The notes: generated by a model not told the origin, from the letters alone. Positions 12,109 to 24,865 are shown, counted from the stretch's first letter. The stretch is 64,000 nucleotides of DNA from Welwitschia mirabilis (GCA_051453625.1 JBOZIK010000001.1:296721958-296785957), one strand, 5' to 3'. A program made the numbers and translations.

Positions 12109-13661
12109 TGTGGAAACCTATTAACATGTAAAAAATGACATTTATGTCAAGTATTTTAGGCCAAATTATTATAAATGAAGACATTGACTTAATTTTTTAA
12201 TCACTATAGATGTATTCTATTATTTTTAAAATAAAACTTAATTTTATGCTTTTTTCTATAATAATTATAGTTCTTTAGCCATGCTGTAGAATACATAGTG
12301 GAATATGGCCATAAATCCACACAAAACAATGGTGGCAATGAAGAAAAGGGGTGGTAACACATAGAAGTTGCATTGAAAGATATGTCATAGAGGCATGTGG
12401 AGGTGGAACTAGAGACATGTGGTAATAGCACCATTTGGTATAGGAATCTAGCTCGAAAGACCACATTTTGAACTCATCATAATAAAAACTCTGCCTAATT
12501 GTATATGACAACCTTCACTAAATGCAACAAGATAACCTCTACCAAATACTAAATGACAACCTCCACTAGATGCAATAACACAACCTCCCTTAGATGCTGA
12601 ATGATAAAGATCCTACTTAATTCTATATAATAGAATCTTATCTACCTAATGCTATATGACAACCTCCACCAATACTATAGGATAAAATATTATTTACTTA
12701 ATACTAAATGATAAAGATTCTACCTAACACTATAAGATATAGAGTCCACCCATATCATCTATCAATATAAGATAAAGACTCTCAATCACCTCAATCCTAG
12801 CCTTACATACAAAAGGGCCTTGAGCCCTCATCTATAAACATCTTTAATTGGGTGAACATAGTGGGACTATTTGGAGCATTAGGACATTATGGATTTCTAA
12901 GAACCTCCTTTGGGAATGGACTTGATCCAAGGCATTTTTGAGAAGTCCATTTTAGCTCATTCTTTCTCTCTTAATGTAACATACTTTCTAAATTAATATA
13001 ATAAATAGTTATTCATTCTTTTATTTCTAATGTACATTAGTATGATACTAGCAATCCTTATGTAAGACTCTTTCTTGTTTATAATACTTTAGTAGTTTCC
13101 CATTATTTTATTTTAAATGCACATTAACATGATACTAGTAATCCTTAGATAAGACTACATTATTAAGATCTTAAAAACTAAGTGAATTATCTATAGTTAA
13201 CTTTTTGGTTATAGTCACTATTATGTTATAGATCATGAGGACAATTATACTTACTTTGTATGTTTATAAAGGCTATCAATAACTAAAGTAAGAATTGAAT
13301 TCATCAACATTCGGTGGTAAATAAGATTATGTCATCATTCCAAAGCTACCATGACTTGATGAATTGAAGTTTCTATTTCAAGAATTATAGGAATCATTGG
13401 AACAAAGATGGGTTGTTGGAAAAAAACAAGTTAGACTCTGGAGCATGTTCATCTTAATACATCACCAACCTTAGCTCATAAAAATATCTCAAACCCTTGA
13501 TTTTATATTTTGTTTAATTTCATTAAAGAATTATTATATCAATTTTGATTAGTTTACTTGAAATATCCTTATGAAAGAATGATACTAGGTCATTACTTAG
13601 TTCATTTGACATTCATAATTTTTACTATAATGAGAAAAATTAATTTATAATGAATAGATTC
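12109..13661 (+). repeat. Z-family LTR-like repeat, copy A
   Basis: It aligns with 19820-21325 throughout: the AACATGTAAAAAATGA start, the GACAACCTCCACTAGAT repeat field, the GGGCCTTGAGCCC segment and the AATGAATAG end. A more distant third copy lies near 21900-22930. The position of a TATA-like motif (CATACAAAAG at 12806-12815, TATAAAAG in copy B) argues that it is an LTR on the plus strand. The left edge at TGTGG is my best estimate. A minus-strand open stretch near 12204-12464 is mirrored in copy B, but I take it as a by-product of repeat alignment. Confidence 0.62.
12480..12765 (+). repeat. Degenerate minisatellite inside Z copy A
   Basis: The motif CTAATGCTATATGACAACC and its variants recur about every 20-45 bp, roughly ten times. 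Copy B has a matching field at 20195-20405, and copy C has only traces near 22075-22140. Confidence 0.65.
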
Positions 13662-14340
13662 TGGCATTATTACTAAGGATATTGACTAGATTTTTAAAGT
13701 TCATAATTTTTATTTCTTATAAATTTTTAAGATATTTTTAAACTTTTTAGTGCTAGATCCTAGTGCATTTTCAGTTATACCTAACCTAGTTCTTTTTTCT
13801 TTTATGAGTTTTCATTTTGTTTCCTTTTCCTTTTTGCTTTAGTGGTGGGTATTGGTCCATTTCCAATGATACTAGAACCAATTCTTTTATTTTGTTTTTT
13901 TTATTATTCATTTTTTTCTTTTTGATGGTTTGTACTCATTTTCTAATAAAACCAAAATTAGTATGATTTTTAAGTTTTTTCTAGTTTTTATACTCTAATC
14001 TAAAATATATTTTTATATCTAATATTTTGTGTAGCAAGTCTAATGATGTTTTTACAAGTTGCAATCAAAATCAATATTAAAAAAGATGAAAAACTAAATT
14101 AGAGCTTTAATATTTTGTAATTTTTATTTTATTTTTTAATTTTTTTAAAAAATTATTTTAGTTTCCATTTTGTGTTTTTAATTTCTAATAAAAATTTCTA
14201 AAATGAAAAATGTTTATGATTTATTTTCCTAGATTTATTTTTGAAGTTGTAGTTATTTTCAATTTTTTGCTAATCATTTTTTGTACCCCATAACATGAAA
14301 TATTTTTCATAGTCCTAAACACAACTATACTTTTTTCTTA
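13662..14340 (+). other. T-rich Z-block internal sequence, no gene seen
   Basis: The plus strand is dominated by T runs with no open frame of note. TGGCATTATTAC at 13662 directly follows the repeat end, where a PBS would lie, but it is not a convincing match to the initiator-Met type. Confidence 0.35.
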
Positions 14341-16004
14341 AGCCATTTTTCTTTAAATAACTGGTGCTACTGGCCTTTTTACTAAGCATGCTCTCAAACT
14401 TTACATTACTCTTTCTTGGATTTCTTAAATACTTTTTAATATCGAGCCTCCTTTAAAATCATAAAAAGTTATGAAAACATAATCTTTTAGTGAATTTCAT
14501 AGATTCTTTTTTAAAATTTGACATGAATTCACAATGTGATGTACTTGGTAGAATTTATAAAAGTCTTTTAAACTATAATTCATATATGGAAAGCTATAAA
14601 AATTCTTACAGCTTGCCTAATTATGTTTAATATAAACAAACTGTATAGGATCATATTCAATATAAGAAAGCCTTACAGGACTACCTTTAGTGCAACCCAT
14701 ACCATTTTAAACCCTAAGATTCTTCTAATACTAGGTAAACCTTTAGGGAATATCTTTAAATCTTAGAACCCCATTTAAATCAAATTCTTTGTACTCTTGA
14801 GTTTGAGTTATCTTATTTTAAATATAAATAGTTTAAACCTAGATCTTTCACAATCTTTTAAAAATCTTTACCCTCTAATCCTTATCCTTCATCTTTCTTT
14901 TCATCTCCTTTATTCTTTCATTCATATCATACAACCAATAGAAACTTCTTCATCTATCCCTTGGAGGAATCATTAAGAAACTTCATGGATTCTCAAGGCC
15001 AATTTAATCATGATCATAAACAAACCCTTAATAAAAGTTCATCCTACTTAAGTAGCCTTGAACAAATTGCCCAAACCCAAATCCACATTATCTAATAAAT
15101 CCTTTCTTCATTAAACCATAGTAAACTTGAAAATTAACTTGAAATTAATGAATAAGAAAAAGAAATCCTTTCTACATTTCATTAACTTGAGAGTCTTGAA
15201 AATGTTGAAAGGATTAAGAATAGTGAAATTGATGATATTCAAGCCCTATCCTTTAGGAATAAGAAGGAAATCAATAAGGAAATCCATGAGAACCTTGAGT
15301 ATAAAAACATACTAAGGAATAATCGATTGTATGAAAAGAGATATACTTTAGTAGATAACTAAACATATCAGAGGATGAGAAATCTTGAGAAGATAAGTAA
15401 CCATTTGCGGGGGTTACAACTTTGAGAGTTATAAAACTAAATATAAATTAATGCTTGAAATTAATGAAAGGATAAAGAATCTATCTTTACATTACAATCA
15501 TTATTTCATATACAACCACATGAGGAAGAATCCCCTAGTAATATTAATGAGGAAGAGATCATTATCAAAGAGATCATACATGATACATCTTATAAAGAAT
15601 ATTTTTATCAACAACCTCTTAGATGAACTGTTTCACTTTGATCTTTATCTTTGAAGCAATGTCCAAACCTCAATCATGAAAACCAACCTTCATTTGCTTT
15701 GGAACCACCATCTAAAAATTTCATTAATGATGATTCACCTTTTTAATGATCCTTAACATAGTTTTGTCTTCATCTTAAAATAATGTTTCGCATGAATCAT
15801 TGAATAAACATAAACAAGCTAAAGGATGAATTATTTCTTAATTTAAATGAATAAATTTTACTACTTGTATTAATTCTCTTCTTAATTTTATGGATTCATG
15901 TATAAAAATATACAAGGATTCTATTCCAACTTAGAATGCTTCACAAAAGTTTAAATCATTTAACCTTTGCATTCATTACCATATTGAGCCTTCATACATG
16001 CATT
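14341..16004 (+). repeat. Tandem unit U1 (about 1.8 kb period)
   Basis: It aligns with 16131-17892: both start AGCCATTTT, both have the GGTAGAATTTATRAAA and CTTGCCTARTTATG stretches, and both end with a nearly identical segment finishing TTCATACATGCATT. U1 stops exactly at a 100-N gap. The offset between copies grows from 1790 to 1888, reflecting indels. The near identity of the last 150 bases against much lower similarity elsewhere is odd and could reflect conversion or an assembly join. Confidence 0.72.
15125..15780 (+). pseudogene. Unrecognised decayed coding stretch in U1
   Basis: Read on the plus strand across a few stops and frame changes, this looks protein-like and rich in charged residues. 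Examples are RIKNSEIDDIQALSFRNKKE near 15205-15265 and NINEEEIIIKEIIHDTSYKE near 15545-15605. U2 has a counterpart at 17095-17620. I recognise no family or catalytic motif. It could be a private gag-like or accessory frame of the Z block, or captured host sequence. Confidence 0.35.
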
Positions 16005-16104
16005 NNNNNNNNNNNNNNNNNNNNNNNNNNNNNNNNNNNNNNNNNNNNNNNNNNNNNNNNNNNNNNNNNNNNNNNNNNNNNNNNNNNNNNNNNNNNNNNN
16101 NNNN
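16005..16104. other. Assembly gap (100 N)
   Basis: A run of 100 N between the two tandem units. The round length suggests a scaffold gap of unknown true size. Confidence 0.95.
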
Positions 16105-16130
16105 CCAAATATAGCTTCATTCTCTTTTTA

Positions 16131-17892
16131 AGCCATTTTGCCTTAAGCAACTAGTGCCACCATCTTTCCTGACATGCTCTACTGGTTTTTTTTTGGCTTA
16201 GAAGCCTTATAAACTTTGCATAATTTATACCTTTAATTATCTTAACATTTTTTGATATTAGTCCTCCTTTGAAACCTTATAAAGTTATGCAAATATAAAA
16301 CTATAAAAAAATTATTGACTATTTTTTGAAATTTTACATGAAATAGGCACATGATTCATTTGGTAGAATTTATGAAATCCCTTTTAAATCCTAATTTATC
16401 TATGAGAACTATAAATTTCCTATAACTTGCCTAGTTATGTATAATTAAACAAATAATAGGAAATTATATTTAACCCAAGCAAACCATAGGATACTACCTT
16501 TAATGTGGTTATAATAAACCTTATCATTTCAAACCTCCAAAACCCCTTCAACTCTTGGTAAACCTTTAGAGCATGACTTTAAAGCCTACAACCTCATACA
16601 CATGTGGATTAAGGTCCTTATCCTGAGTTTAAAAAGCCTCATTTTCTACAATAATAAATAGATCACATGCCTTTTACTATTCCTCATAATCCTTGTTTCT
16701 TATCATTGTATCCTTTGTATTCCTTTTCATCTCTTTCATTCTTTCACTCTAACTCATATACTTAATAATAACTTTATCATTTACTTTATTAAAGTAATTG
16801 TTAAGAACCTTTATGAAGTATTACATCTAACCTAAAGTTAATTATTTATTATCCAATATTATTTCTCCTCCTTAAGCAATCTAGAACTGACCACTCAACA
16901 ACCCTCTTCAAAATCCTTATAAGATATCCTACAAAATTTCTTAGAAAGTGAAACTCAAAAAAATGTTGAAGAAACCATGAAATATATAAAAATAATCATG
17001 AAAAAAATCTAAACAAATTCTCTAACAGATGACCTAGATCAATTCTCAAATCATTATTATTCTTAACTACAAAAAACGAAATAGATTCATGCATTTAATG
17101 AACAAACTCATGAATCTTGAAAACTTTAAAAGAATTAACAATAGTAAAGTCAATGATCTGTATGTCATATTCTTTAGGATTGAGGAAGAAAATAATGACA
17201 AAATCCATGAGGACCTTAAGTTTAAAAATATATGATAAAGTAATCGATTATTTATAAAAAGGATATACTCTGAAGGAACATTAAACATATTTGAGGATAA
17301 GCAATCATTAGAAGATGAGCAACCATTTTAGAAAGGTTATACCTTAGAGAGTTATACAATAGAGGATGATTTAATAAGTGTCAACACTGAGAAGGATAAC
17401 ATCAAAGAATAATTCTTCTTTAAATTGCAACAACTTTCTCTTAGAAAACCACATAAATAGAAATCCCCTTGAAATTTTAATAAAAAAGAGGACATTAGCA
17501 AAGGGCACATACATTATCCATCCTCTAAAGGATCTTTGTCTTTTTCTTAATAACCTTAGAAACCAATCATTTCATTTTCATGTTTATTTACTAAGCAATA
17601 CCTAAGCCTCAATTGAGAAGATAAACCTTAATTATCTTTGGAATGATTTTTTGATAATATTAATTAATCATTTTCTTACATAAGTTGTTGAACAAGTACA
17701 AATAAGAGAAAGGATGGACTATTCTTTGTTTTAAATGAATAAATTTTACTAATTGTATTAATTCTCTTCCTAATTTTATGGATTCATGTATAAAAATATA
17801 CAAGGATTCTCTCCCAACTTAGAATGCTTTACAAAAGTTTAAATCATTTAACCTTTGCATTCATTACCATATTGAGCCTTCATACATGCATT
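16131..17892 (+). repeat. Tandem unit U2 (about 1.8 kb period)
   Basis: This is the second copy of the unit at 14341-16004. Shared homology probably extends left into 16105-16130. The final segment, 17740-17892, is almost identical to 15842-16004. Confidence 0.72.
17095..17620 (+). pseudogene. Unrecognised decayed coding stretch in U2
   Basis: This is the counterpart of the coding-like stretch in U1. On the plus strand, segments such as YTLESYTIEDDLISVNTEKD near 17337-17400 and FNKKEDISKGHIHYPSSKGS near 17476-17538 align loosely in order with the U1 stretch. Stops break every frame. The duplicated, charged, protein-like character is visible, but its identity is unknown. Confidence 0.35.
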
Positions 17893-19819
17893 ACCTTGAA
17901 AAATCGCTCTTAAAATTTTTAGTTTTATTTTGTTCTTTTAGATTAGATCTTTGTTTTACAATAGATTTTTCCTTAATATTAGATTTGAGTTGAAAAACTA
18001 AAAACCTTAAAAACATTATTACTTGATGCTCATTCTTTTTTAAAACCACTCAAGTATTAGCACTTGCATAATTATCACCTTAAAAACTTTTATTTAGTAA
18101 ATTCTAAATTTTATCCTTATTATAAAATAATCAATCTCTACCTTAAACCTCATCATACACCTCTTCCAACTTGGCACTATCTAATAAAACTCATTAAACA
18201 TCCTTTTCTCTCATTCATTTATGAATTCTTAAGATTAGATGACCCTAGCTAATAGTTCTTAACAAATAAAATGTTAATAAGAGATCATCTTATCACTACA
18301 AGTTATGTATAATGTAACTTTACATGTATTTTTCAAGAAAAAAATTTAGTTATTTTTGAGTTAACTTGTTAAGACTAGTTTTACTTCAAGTCTTTAATTT
18401 AGACAATATGATTGAAAAAGTGGAATTTAATTTCATATTATGTTTCTTTAAATTCAATAATTTTATGGGACAATATTCTTTTTGATTAGATTGATAAGTT
18501 AATGAGCCCTTTCATGTGCATAAAAAAAATTGAATACAAGAATAAAAATAAAGAAATAATATCTGTTCTTTATAAGTACACTATATTTTAATCAATTTAA
18601 TTAGACTTATTTAACTACATTAGGGCTATGGATGCTCAATGGTAATGCACCTCTAACAATCTATTTATAACATGTTCAATTGTATCAGGGCTATGAACAC
18701 TTACTAGCAATGTAGCACTGATCTTTATATGAAACAACATGCTTAATTCTATTGGAAGAAGATGTCATAATACTAGAAGCTCAATTTGATGTAAGTACTT
18801 AAAACGAGGATTATATGTAATTATAGAAAAGGTAAAATTCAGAAAGAAAAGGTAGGATTAGGAGATACTTTTGTGTTTACTTTCTTTAATTTATATACTT
18901 AATAATTTGCTTACCAATTTTGAAATTTTTGCAAGTTTACTTAAAGAATATATTATTTGTTTGACATTGTAATCTATTTAAATAAATGAGAAAATTCAAA
19001 AAACTTTCAATAATGTGGCTATTATCCTAGGCATTTTTTATCTTTTGAATTTATAGATATTTGGATTAGTTTTCATTTCTATTATTATGGATTGCAAATG
19101 AAAGCTCTAGTCATAATGATTTTCATCATGTAGTGAAAATTTACATTATGTTCCTTTTCTATTTATTTCATTTATCATTGAATTTAGATTGTAAATCTAG
19201 AAATTTTTCTTTTAGCTAATAAACTTTTATACCATCTTTTCTTCTTACATTTAGTTCTAATTTCCTCATCTCCATCCAAAACAAACAAACAAACAAAAAA
19301 AAGAAAAAAGGAAAAAAAAGGAAAAAAACATTATTCTTTGCAAAGCAGGTTACTGATTATTACTTTTTAGAGTATTTCTCTTCTTGCATTTTCTTATATG
19401 CATTTAAGTGTACTAAATTGTAGTGTTTTCAAGTGTGTTGTAATAAAGTGTTTTATATGCTAGTCTAAAGTTTTTCCTAATTTTTAAAGTGCTTATATTA
19501 AAGTGATTTTATAAGCTTGTAATCTAATGAAAATCCATGTAATTACATTCTTTCTTTTAGAATGTTCTAAAGAGTTGTATGAAATTTTCTATCTTTATAA
19601 CTTTAAAGACAAAGTTTAATTTTAGTTATAGGTATCGAATTTAGATTTTTGAAGAAATATTTTCAATTTTAATGCCTTACTTTTCAAAAATTATACAATA
19701 ATTTTCAAATACTTTCATCATCCTTACATACTTGAATGTTTTTTCTTAGATAGTTTGTCCATTTTTGTTATTCTATATCACATTATTTTACTAAGGTACT
19801 AGCAAGAGTTTGGTTGGGA
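17893..19819 (+). other. Z-block internal sequence, no gene recognised
   Basis: AT-rich sequence without retroviral motifs. It contains a two-copy repeat with a period of about 70 bp at 18612-18735, marked by GGGCTATG and AGCAATGTAGCAC-type segments, and an A-rich tract at 19279-19330. No primer-binding site, gag or pol motif was found on either strand. Confidence 0.4.
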
Positions 19820-21325
19820 TGTGTGTTAACATGTAAAAAATGATACTTATATCAAGTGTTCTAGTCTAATTTAGTATAAATAAAGACATTAATTAAAATT
19901 TTCTAATCATAAATATGTCTTTTTTATTTTTAACATGAAACTTAATTTTATGCTTTTCTCCATAATAATTGTAGATTTTTAGACATGTTTTGAAGCATAT
20001 GATGGAAGATGGATATAATTTCATATAAAGCAACGATGCTAGTGGAGACAAGAGAAAGTGATATGTAGTAGTAGCATTAGAAGAGATGTAGTAGAGGCAT
20101 GTGGATGTGGCACTGAAGATATGTGATAGTAGCACTAATTGGTGGAGGAATCTGAATTCACAGGCTACATGTTAAACTCATCATAATAAATACTTCACCT
20201 AATGCTACATGATAACCTCCACTAGATTGAATAAGATACACTCTTCTAAATACTAAATGACAAATATTCTACCTAATGTTATAAGACAAAATCTTATCTA
20301 CCTAATACTAAATAAAAATTTCCATCAAATGCTATAGAATAAAATCTTAGTTACCTAACACTAAATAATAAAGATTCTACTTAATGCTATAGGATATAGT
20401 CCACTCACCTCATCTATCATTACAAGCCAAAAGATCTCAACCAACTCAATCTTACGCTTATCTATAAAAGCGCCCTGGGCCTTCATTTGTAAACATCTTT
20501 AATTAGGAAAACATAGTGGGACTACTTTAAGCACCAAGATGTTATGGCTTTCTAAGCACTTTTCTGAGGATCATATTTAATCTAAGGCTTGTTTGAGGAG
20601 TTCATTTTAACTTCATCTTCCTCTTTCAATGTAATGTACTTTCTAAATTAATACAAGAAATAGTTATTCATTATCTTATTTTTAGTGCACATTAACATGA
20701 TACTAGTGATATATAGATGAGAATCTTTCTTGTTTGTAATATTTTAGTATTTAATCATTCTTTTATTTCTAATGCATACTAACATGATCCTAGTAATCTT
20801 TAACTGAGAATACATCATCAAGATCTTTAGAATCAAGTAAATTCTCTAAATTTAACCTTTAAATCATACTCATTATTATGTTATAGATCTTAAAGACAAT
20901 CATACTTATTGTCTATGTTTAGAACTATGGAAAAATAAAGTGGCTATTAAATTCATTAATACTCAGGTGGTGAATAATATTATGTTACCACATCCAAGCC
21001 ACCATGACTTAATAATTTAAAGTTTATGTTTTAGGAATTATAGGAGTTTTTGGATTGAAGATACATCATTAGATAAAACAAGCTAGATCTTTGAAGTATG
21101 TTCATCTCCCTATGTCACTAACCTTAGTTCACAAAAATATCTCTAATCCTTGATTTTATCTTTTGTTTTATTTCATTGCAAGAGTGGATTATTGTGTTAC
21201 ATTTAATTAGTTTACAATAAATATCCTTGTGGAAGAATGATAATAGATTCTCACTTAGTTTCTTTGATATTCATAATTTTTACTATAATAAATAACATTA
21301 ATTCATACAGAACAAAACCCTTCAT
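19820..21325 (+). repeat. Z-family LTR-like repeat, copy B
   Basis: It aligns with copy A along its length (start TGTGTGTTAACATGTAAAAA, end near AATAACATTAATTCATAC). It keeps a clean TATA box and, just downstream, the CATCTTTAATTAGG and AACATAGTGGGACTA segments found in copy A. With copy A it brackets about 6.2 kb of internal sequence. Confidence 0.62.
20463..20470 (+). promoter_or_regulatory. TATA box of Z copy B
   Basis: TATAAAAG, followed by a GC-rich patch (GCGCCCTGGGC). Copy A has CATACAAAAG and copy C has CATGAATAAAGG at the aligned places. This supports transcription on the plus strand. Confidence 0.55.
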
Positions 21326-21895
21326 TGGTACTTATGAAAGGGGAGAAAAAAGGTTTACTTTACACCTCATACTTGGGGCTTCGTCTTAAAGTTTTAACTT
21401 TAGAAGTACATGACCTTGTTTTGTTATCATCGTGGCCAGCTAATTTAATAGACTTACTTCTAGAATGGGGCCTCTTCTTAAAATACAAAAGGGAGAGGCC
21501 TTTGACACCTTCTTTACCATGAGAGGTAAGTGAATTTCTTCCTTTTCCTTTTTAGTAGATGTTAACATACAAAAATTTAACATTCATGCTAAGTTATCTA
21601 ATCATTTTAGCTTAATAAAAGATATTAAAATAATTATTTTATCATAAAATTATGTCTTCTATCCCTATGCAATATTATTTATGAACTTGTTGCTTTCCCA
21701 TAACATTCTTAAGCTATTTATGGCATTCTAAAGAAAAAGCTGAAAGTTGAGGATTATTTATCTCAAAATTTTAGTGCCATCATCTAGGTTACTAGTGCCA
21801 TTGGTCCTTTTGAGTAGAATACTTCAAAAGCTACATTATAGAACTACCATGAATAAATGATCAAAATGCAGTTATTGGCTTAATCAATTTTTACA
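21326..21895 (+). other. Spacer between Z copies B and C
   Basis: It begins with a slightly GC-richer stretch (21325-21530) that is open on the plus strand for about 65 codons but matches nothing I know. Near 21768 the phrase ACTAGTGCCATTGG resembles the start of units U1 and U2, suggesting that this is a truncated third unit. Confidence 0.35.
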
Positions 21896-22930
21896 CAAAA
21901 AGTAACTAACATATTCAATGATACATGGCAGTGGCATGGAAAACATCTAGCAATGACATTTGATAGTATTAAATGAGATGACATGGGAGGTACATGGTAA
22001 TATCATTGATTTGCAAAAGAATCATTATCTTAAGGCCATGTGTTGGATTAATCATGATGATTTGTACTTGATGCAAGAAGATAAAAAATCTACCTAAAGA
22101 TAAATTATAAACTTTATAACTGCCCACCTAACATTAGAAGCCAAAGGATTTTAATTATTTTTCACCTCATACTCATGAATAAAGGGATTTGAACCCTTAT
22201 TTATAAGGATATTTTGGTTAGGAAACATAATAGAAATCCTTGGAGTATCACAGTCAACATGACCTTCTAAGTACTTTGTTTGAAAGTGAACTTGTTTTAA
22301 GGTTAGTTTGAAAATATCATACTAGTATGTTCTTCTTTTCTTAATGTAATGTGCTTTTCTAATTTGATAATAAAGTAGTTATTCACTATTGATTTTAAAT
22401 TGAAAATATCTCTATACTTGATATACTTAAGTAAAAACTATATTAGCAAGTTGTATTATTAACTAAGTAAGTTTCTTAAGTTAATTTATTGTAGTTACAT
22501 TTGTTTGATGGATTTCAAGTACTATAAGTCCTTACTTTATATACTTATTAAAGGGATATGAAGGACAAAGTAACTATTGAATTCACTAATCCTCATATTG
22601 TAAATTAGATTATGTTACCATAACTCAACCATCATGACTTAATAATTTTAGTTATGTTTCAATAAATTATAGGATATCATTAGAGTTAAGGCTTACTAGT
22701 GGATAAATTGAGCTTAACCTTGAATCTTATTTATTTCCATACCTTCTTGATTAAAGTTTCATTAAAATTTCCAAACTATTAATATTTTCCTTTCTTTGGA
22801 TTATAATTTCAAGTTATAAAAATCTATGTAACTTCTATTGATTTACCCCAATTATCCTTGTGGAAGAATGATACTAGGTATTTACTTAGTTTTTTGTAGT
22901 TTGACTATACTACATAATGAATAGTGGACT
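21896..22930 (+). repeat. Z-family LTR-like repeat, copy C (diverged)
   Basis: It has the same order of landmarks as copies A and B: a GGTACATGGTAATAT-type segment, ATCATGATGATTTG, AAAGGGATTTGAACCC, GGTTAGGAAACATAATAG, a CTTAATGTAATGTGC segment and a GAAGAATGATACTAGGT segment near the end. Similarity is clearly lower than between A and B. Both edges are approximate. Confidence 0.5.
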
Positions 22931-23825
22931 TGCTTTCTTTCTTTTTTTTCTAGAGTAGGAACTAATGGAGTCATACTATTATTCTACTCTATTAGGAATT
23001 ATTCCCATGAATCTACATATCTATCATTGATTAATAAATTATGATCTTAAGAGGAAGTGCTAACACAAGTGTGGTATCATTGACTACTACTATCTTTTAT
23101 ATCTCATAAGGAATATCAAGGCATTACATAGGAATTTTAAGAGGTTAGCCCTATATGACATAATCTAATTCCATATATTTAAGGTAGTTTCTCATTAAAT
23201 AAAAAACATTATATATAATTAGAACCTAATTGAGAGGAAAAATTACTCCCAAGTATGTATACCTAATGAATTCTAAAGCCACTTCACATATAGATCTTAA
23301 TGTTTATTTAAAGATATTAACTAGATGTTTGACTTGCATTTTCATAATTATAGTAAGGTACATCCACTTTAATTGTTAATGAGTAAAAACCTAATAACCC
23401 TTATAAAAGATTGAAAGCACCCTGAGATCTCTATAGAATCATTAAAGAGTGCTAAAAGGATCTTGGTATATCTACTTTAAGAACTTATATAATTAATGTG
23501 TTTTTTTGCCTACTACTATCTCATGCTACTCGAGGAGGAAAATAATATTTTCCATGTGGTTTTTTAGATGATGTATGAAGTGATAAACCATGAAACTCAC
23601 TTCGCCTAGGCAGAGTACATATAAGATAAGGTGATAACCATCCTAACTCTCTACTAGAATAATGAAAAGGTGTAATGTATAGCTTCATTTAATGTTTAAG
23701 AAATGTGATTATGATCATCTAGTAGAATAATACATATAAATGTGATGAATATTCCTAAAGATGAAGAGGCTATCATAGGGAACAAATCCTCCCTAGCTAT
23801 GAAGATTTATATTAAAGCAACTTGA
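22931..23825. other. Unassigned sequence between the Z block and the antisense ORF remnant
   Basis: It contains TGGTATCATTGAC at 23072-23084, which shares its first eight bases with an initiator-Met primer-binding site and then diverges. No gene was recognised. It probably marks the return into the Tat-like element's 3' untranslated region. Confidence 0.3.
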
Positions 23826-24294
23826 ATGGAAAAATTTTACATTAGGATGAAAGATCAGAATAAGGAGTGGATAGCAATAAAAGAAATAATGGGGGAGTAC
23901 CTAGAGGTCTTCCTAAAAAAGGAGAAAGGAGGAATACCTATTAAGACTTCATATTTGAAGGAAAAGGTAAAGATAAAGAATATAAGTTTGGATGAAAAGG
24001 ATCTAAATCTTATCAAGAATCTATTAAGTATGGTGTTATCTCTTATTGCCTTGTTCTTTATACTTGGCCTTATTTATGTGATGATGTCCCTTCTATTATA
24101 GTTGAGAAATACTTAGGTAATTTTCTTAAAAAGAAGGCATATTATTCAAGGGATTCTCTAGTTCTAACAATAAGAAAAACATAATCCTACTAGAGGAGGA
24201 AAAAAACCTAGCATAAGGAGAATGCCTTCTCCTTATAAGTTACATTCTTATTTTTTTTTTTTCTAATTGACTTTTTTTGATACCTACTAGGAAC

Positions 24295-24444
24295 ATCTTC
24301 TAATATCTTTTTCATTGAACTTACTATAGGAAGAAAAGTTTCTTTTTTTTTTTAATGGAGGGGGAGATTTCTTCAAGACTAGCAATCTATACTTTGGTTG
24401 GTCTCTTCAAGATTAAAAAGAGATACAAGAAAGAAAAGTAGTAG
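24295..24444 (+). repeat. 150-bp direct repeat, left copy (abuts gap)
   Basis: Nearly identical to 24866-25015, with a handful of differences and the same poly-T stretch and GGAGGGGGAGATTTC block. Its right end coincides exactly with the start of the N run. Confidence 0.9.
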
Positions 24445-24863
24445 NNNNNNNNNNNNNNNNNNNNNNNNNNNNNNNNNNNNNNNNNNNNNNNNNNNNNNNN
24501 NNNNNNNNNNNNNNNNNNNNNNNNNNNNNNNNNNNNNNNNNNNNNNNNNNNNNNNNNNNNNNNNNNNNNNNNNNNNNNNNNNNNNNNNNNNNNNNNNNNN
24601 NNNNNNNNNNNNNNNNNNNNNNNNNNNNNNNNNNNNNNNNNNNNNNNNNNNNNNNNNNNNNNNNNNNNNNNNNNNNNNNNNNNNNNNNNNNNNNNNNNNN
24701 NNNNNNNNNNNNNNNNNNNNNNNNNNNNNNNNNNNNNNNNNNNNNNNNNNNNNNNNNNNNNNNNNNNNNNNNNNNNNNNNNNNNNNNNNNNNNNNNNNNN
24801 NNNNNNNNNNNNNNNNNNNNNNNNNNNNNNNNNNNNNNNNNNNNNNNNNNNNNNNNNNNNNNN
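24445..24863. other. Assembly gap (419 N)
   Basis: The odd, non-round length suggests an estimated gap size. It is flanked on both sides by the same 150-bp sequence. Confidence 0.95.
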
Positions 24864-24865
24864 AA

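Noticed and set aside
12204-12511. Minus-strand open frames in Z copy A with a similar one in copy B (19893-20135)
   Set aside because: The similarity follows from repeat homology of the LTR-like sequence, the frames overlap each other, and no motif or start context supports coding.
13662-13673. Possible primer-binding sites after Z copies A, B and C (TGGCATTATTAC, TGGTACTTATG, TGGTATCATTGAC)
   Set aside because: They share only the first few bases with the initiator-Met type and differ from one another. A different tRNA primer cannot be excluded but I cannot identify one.
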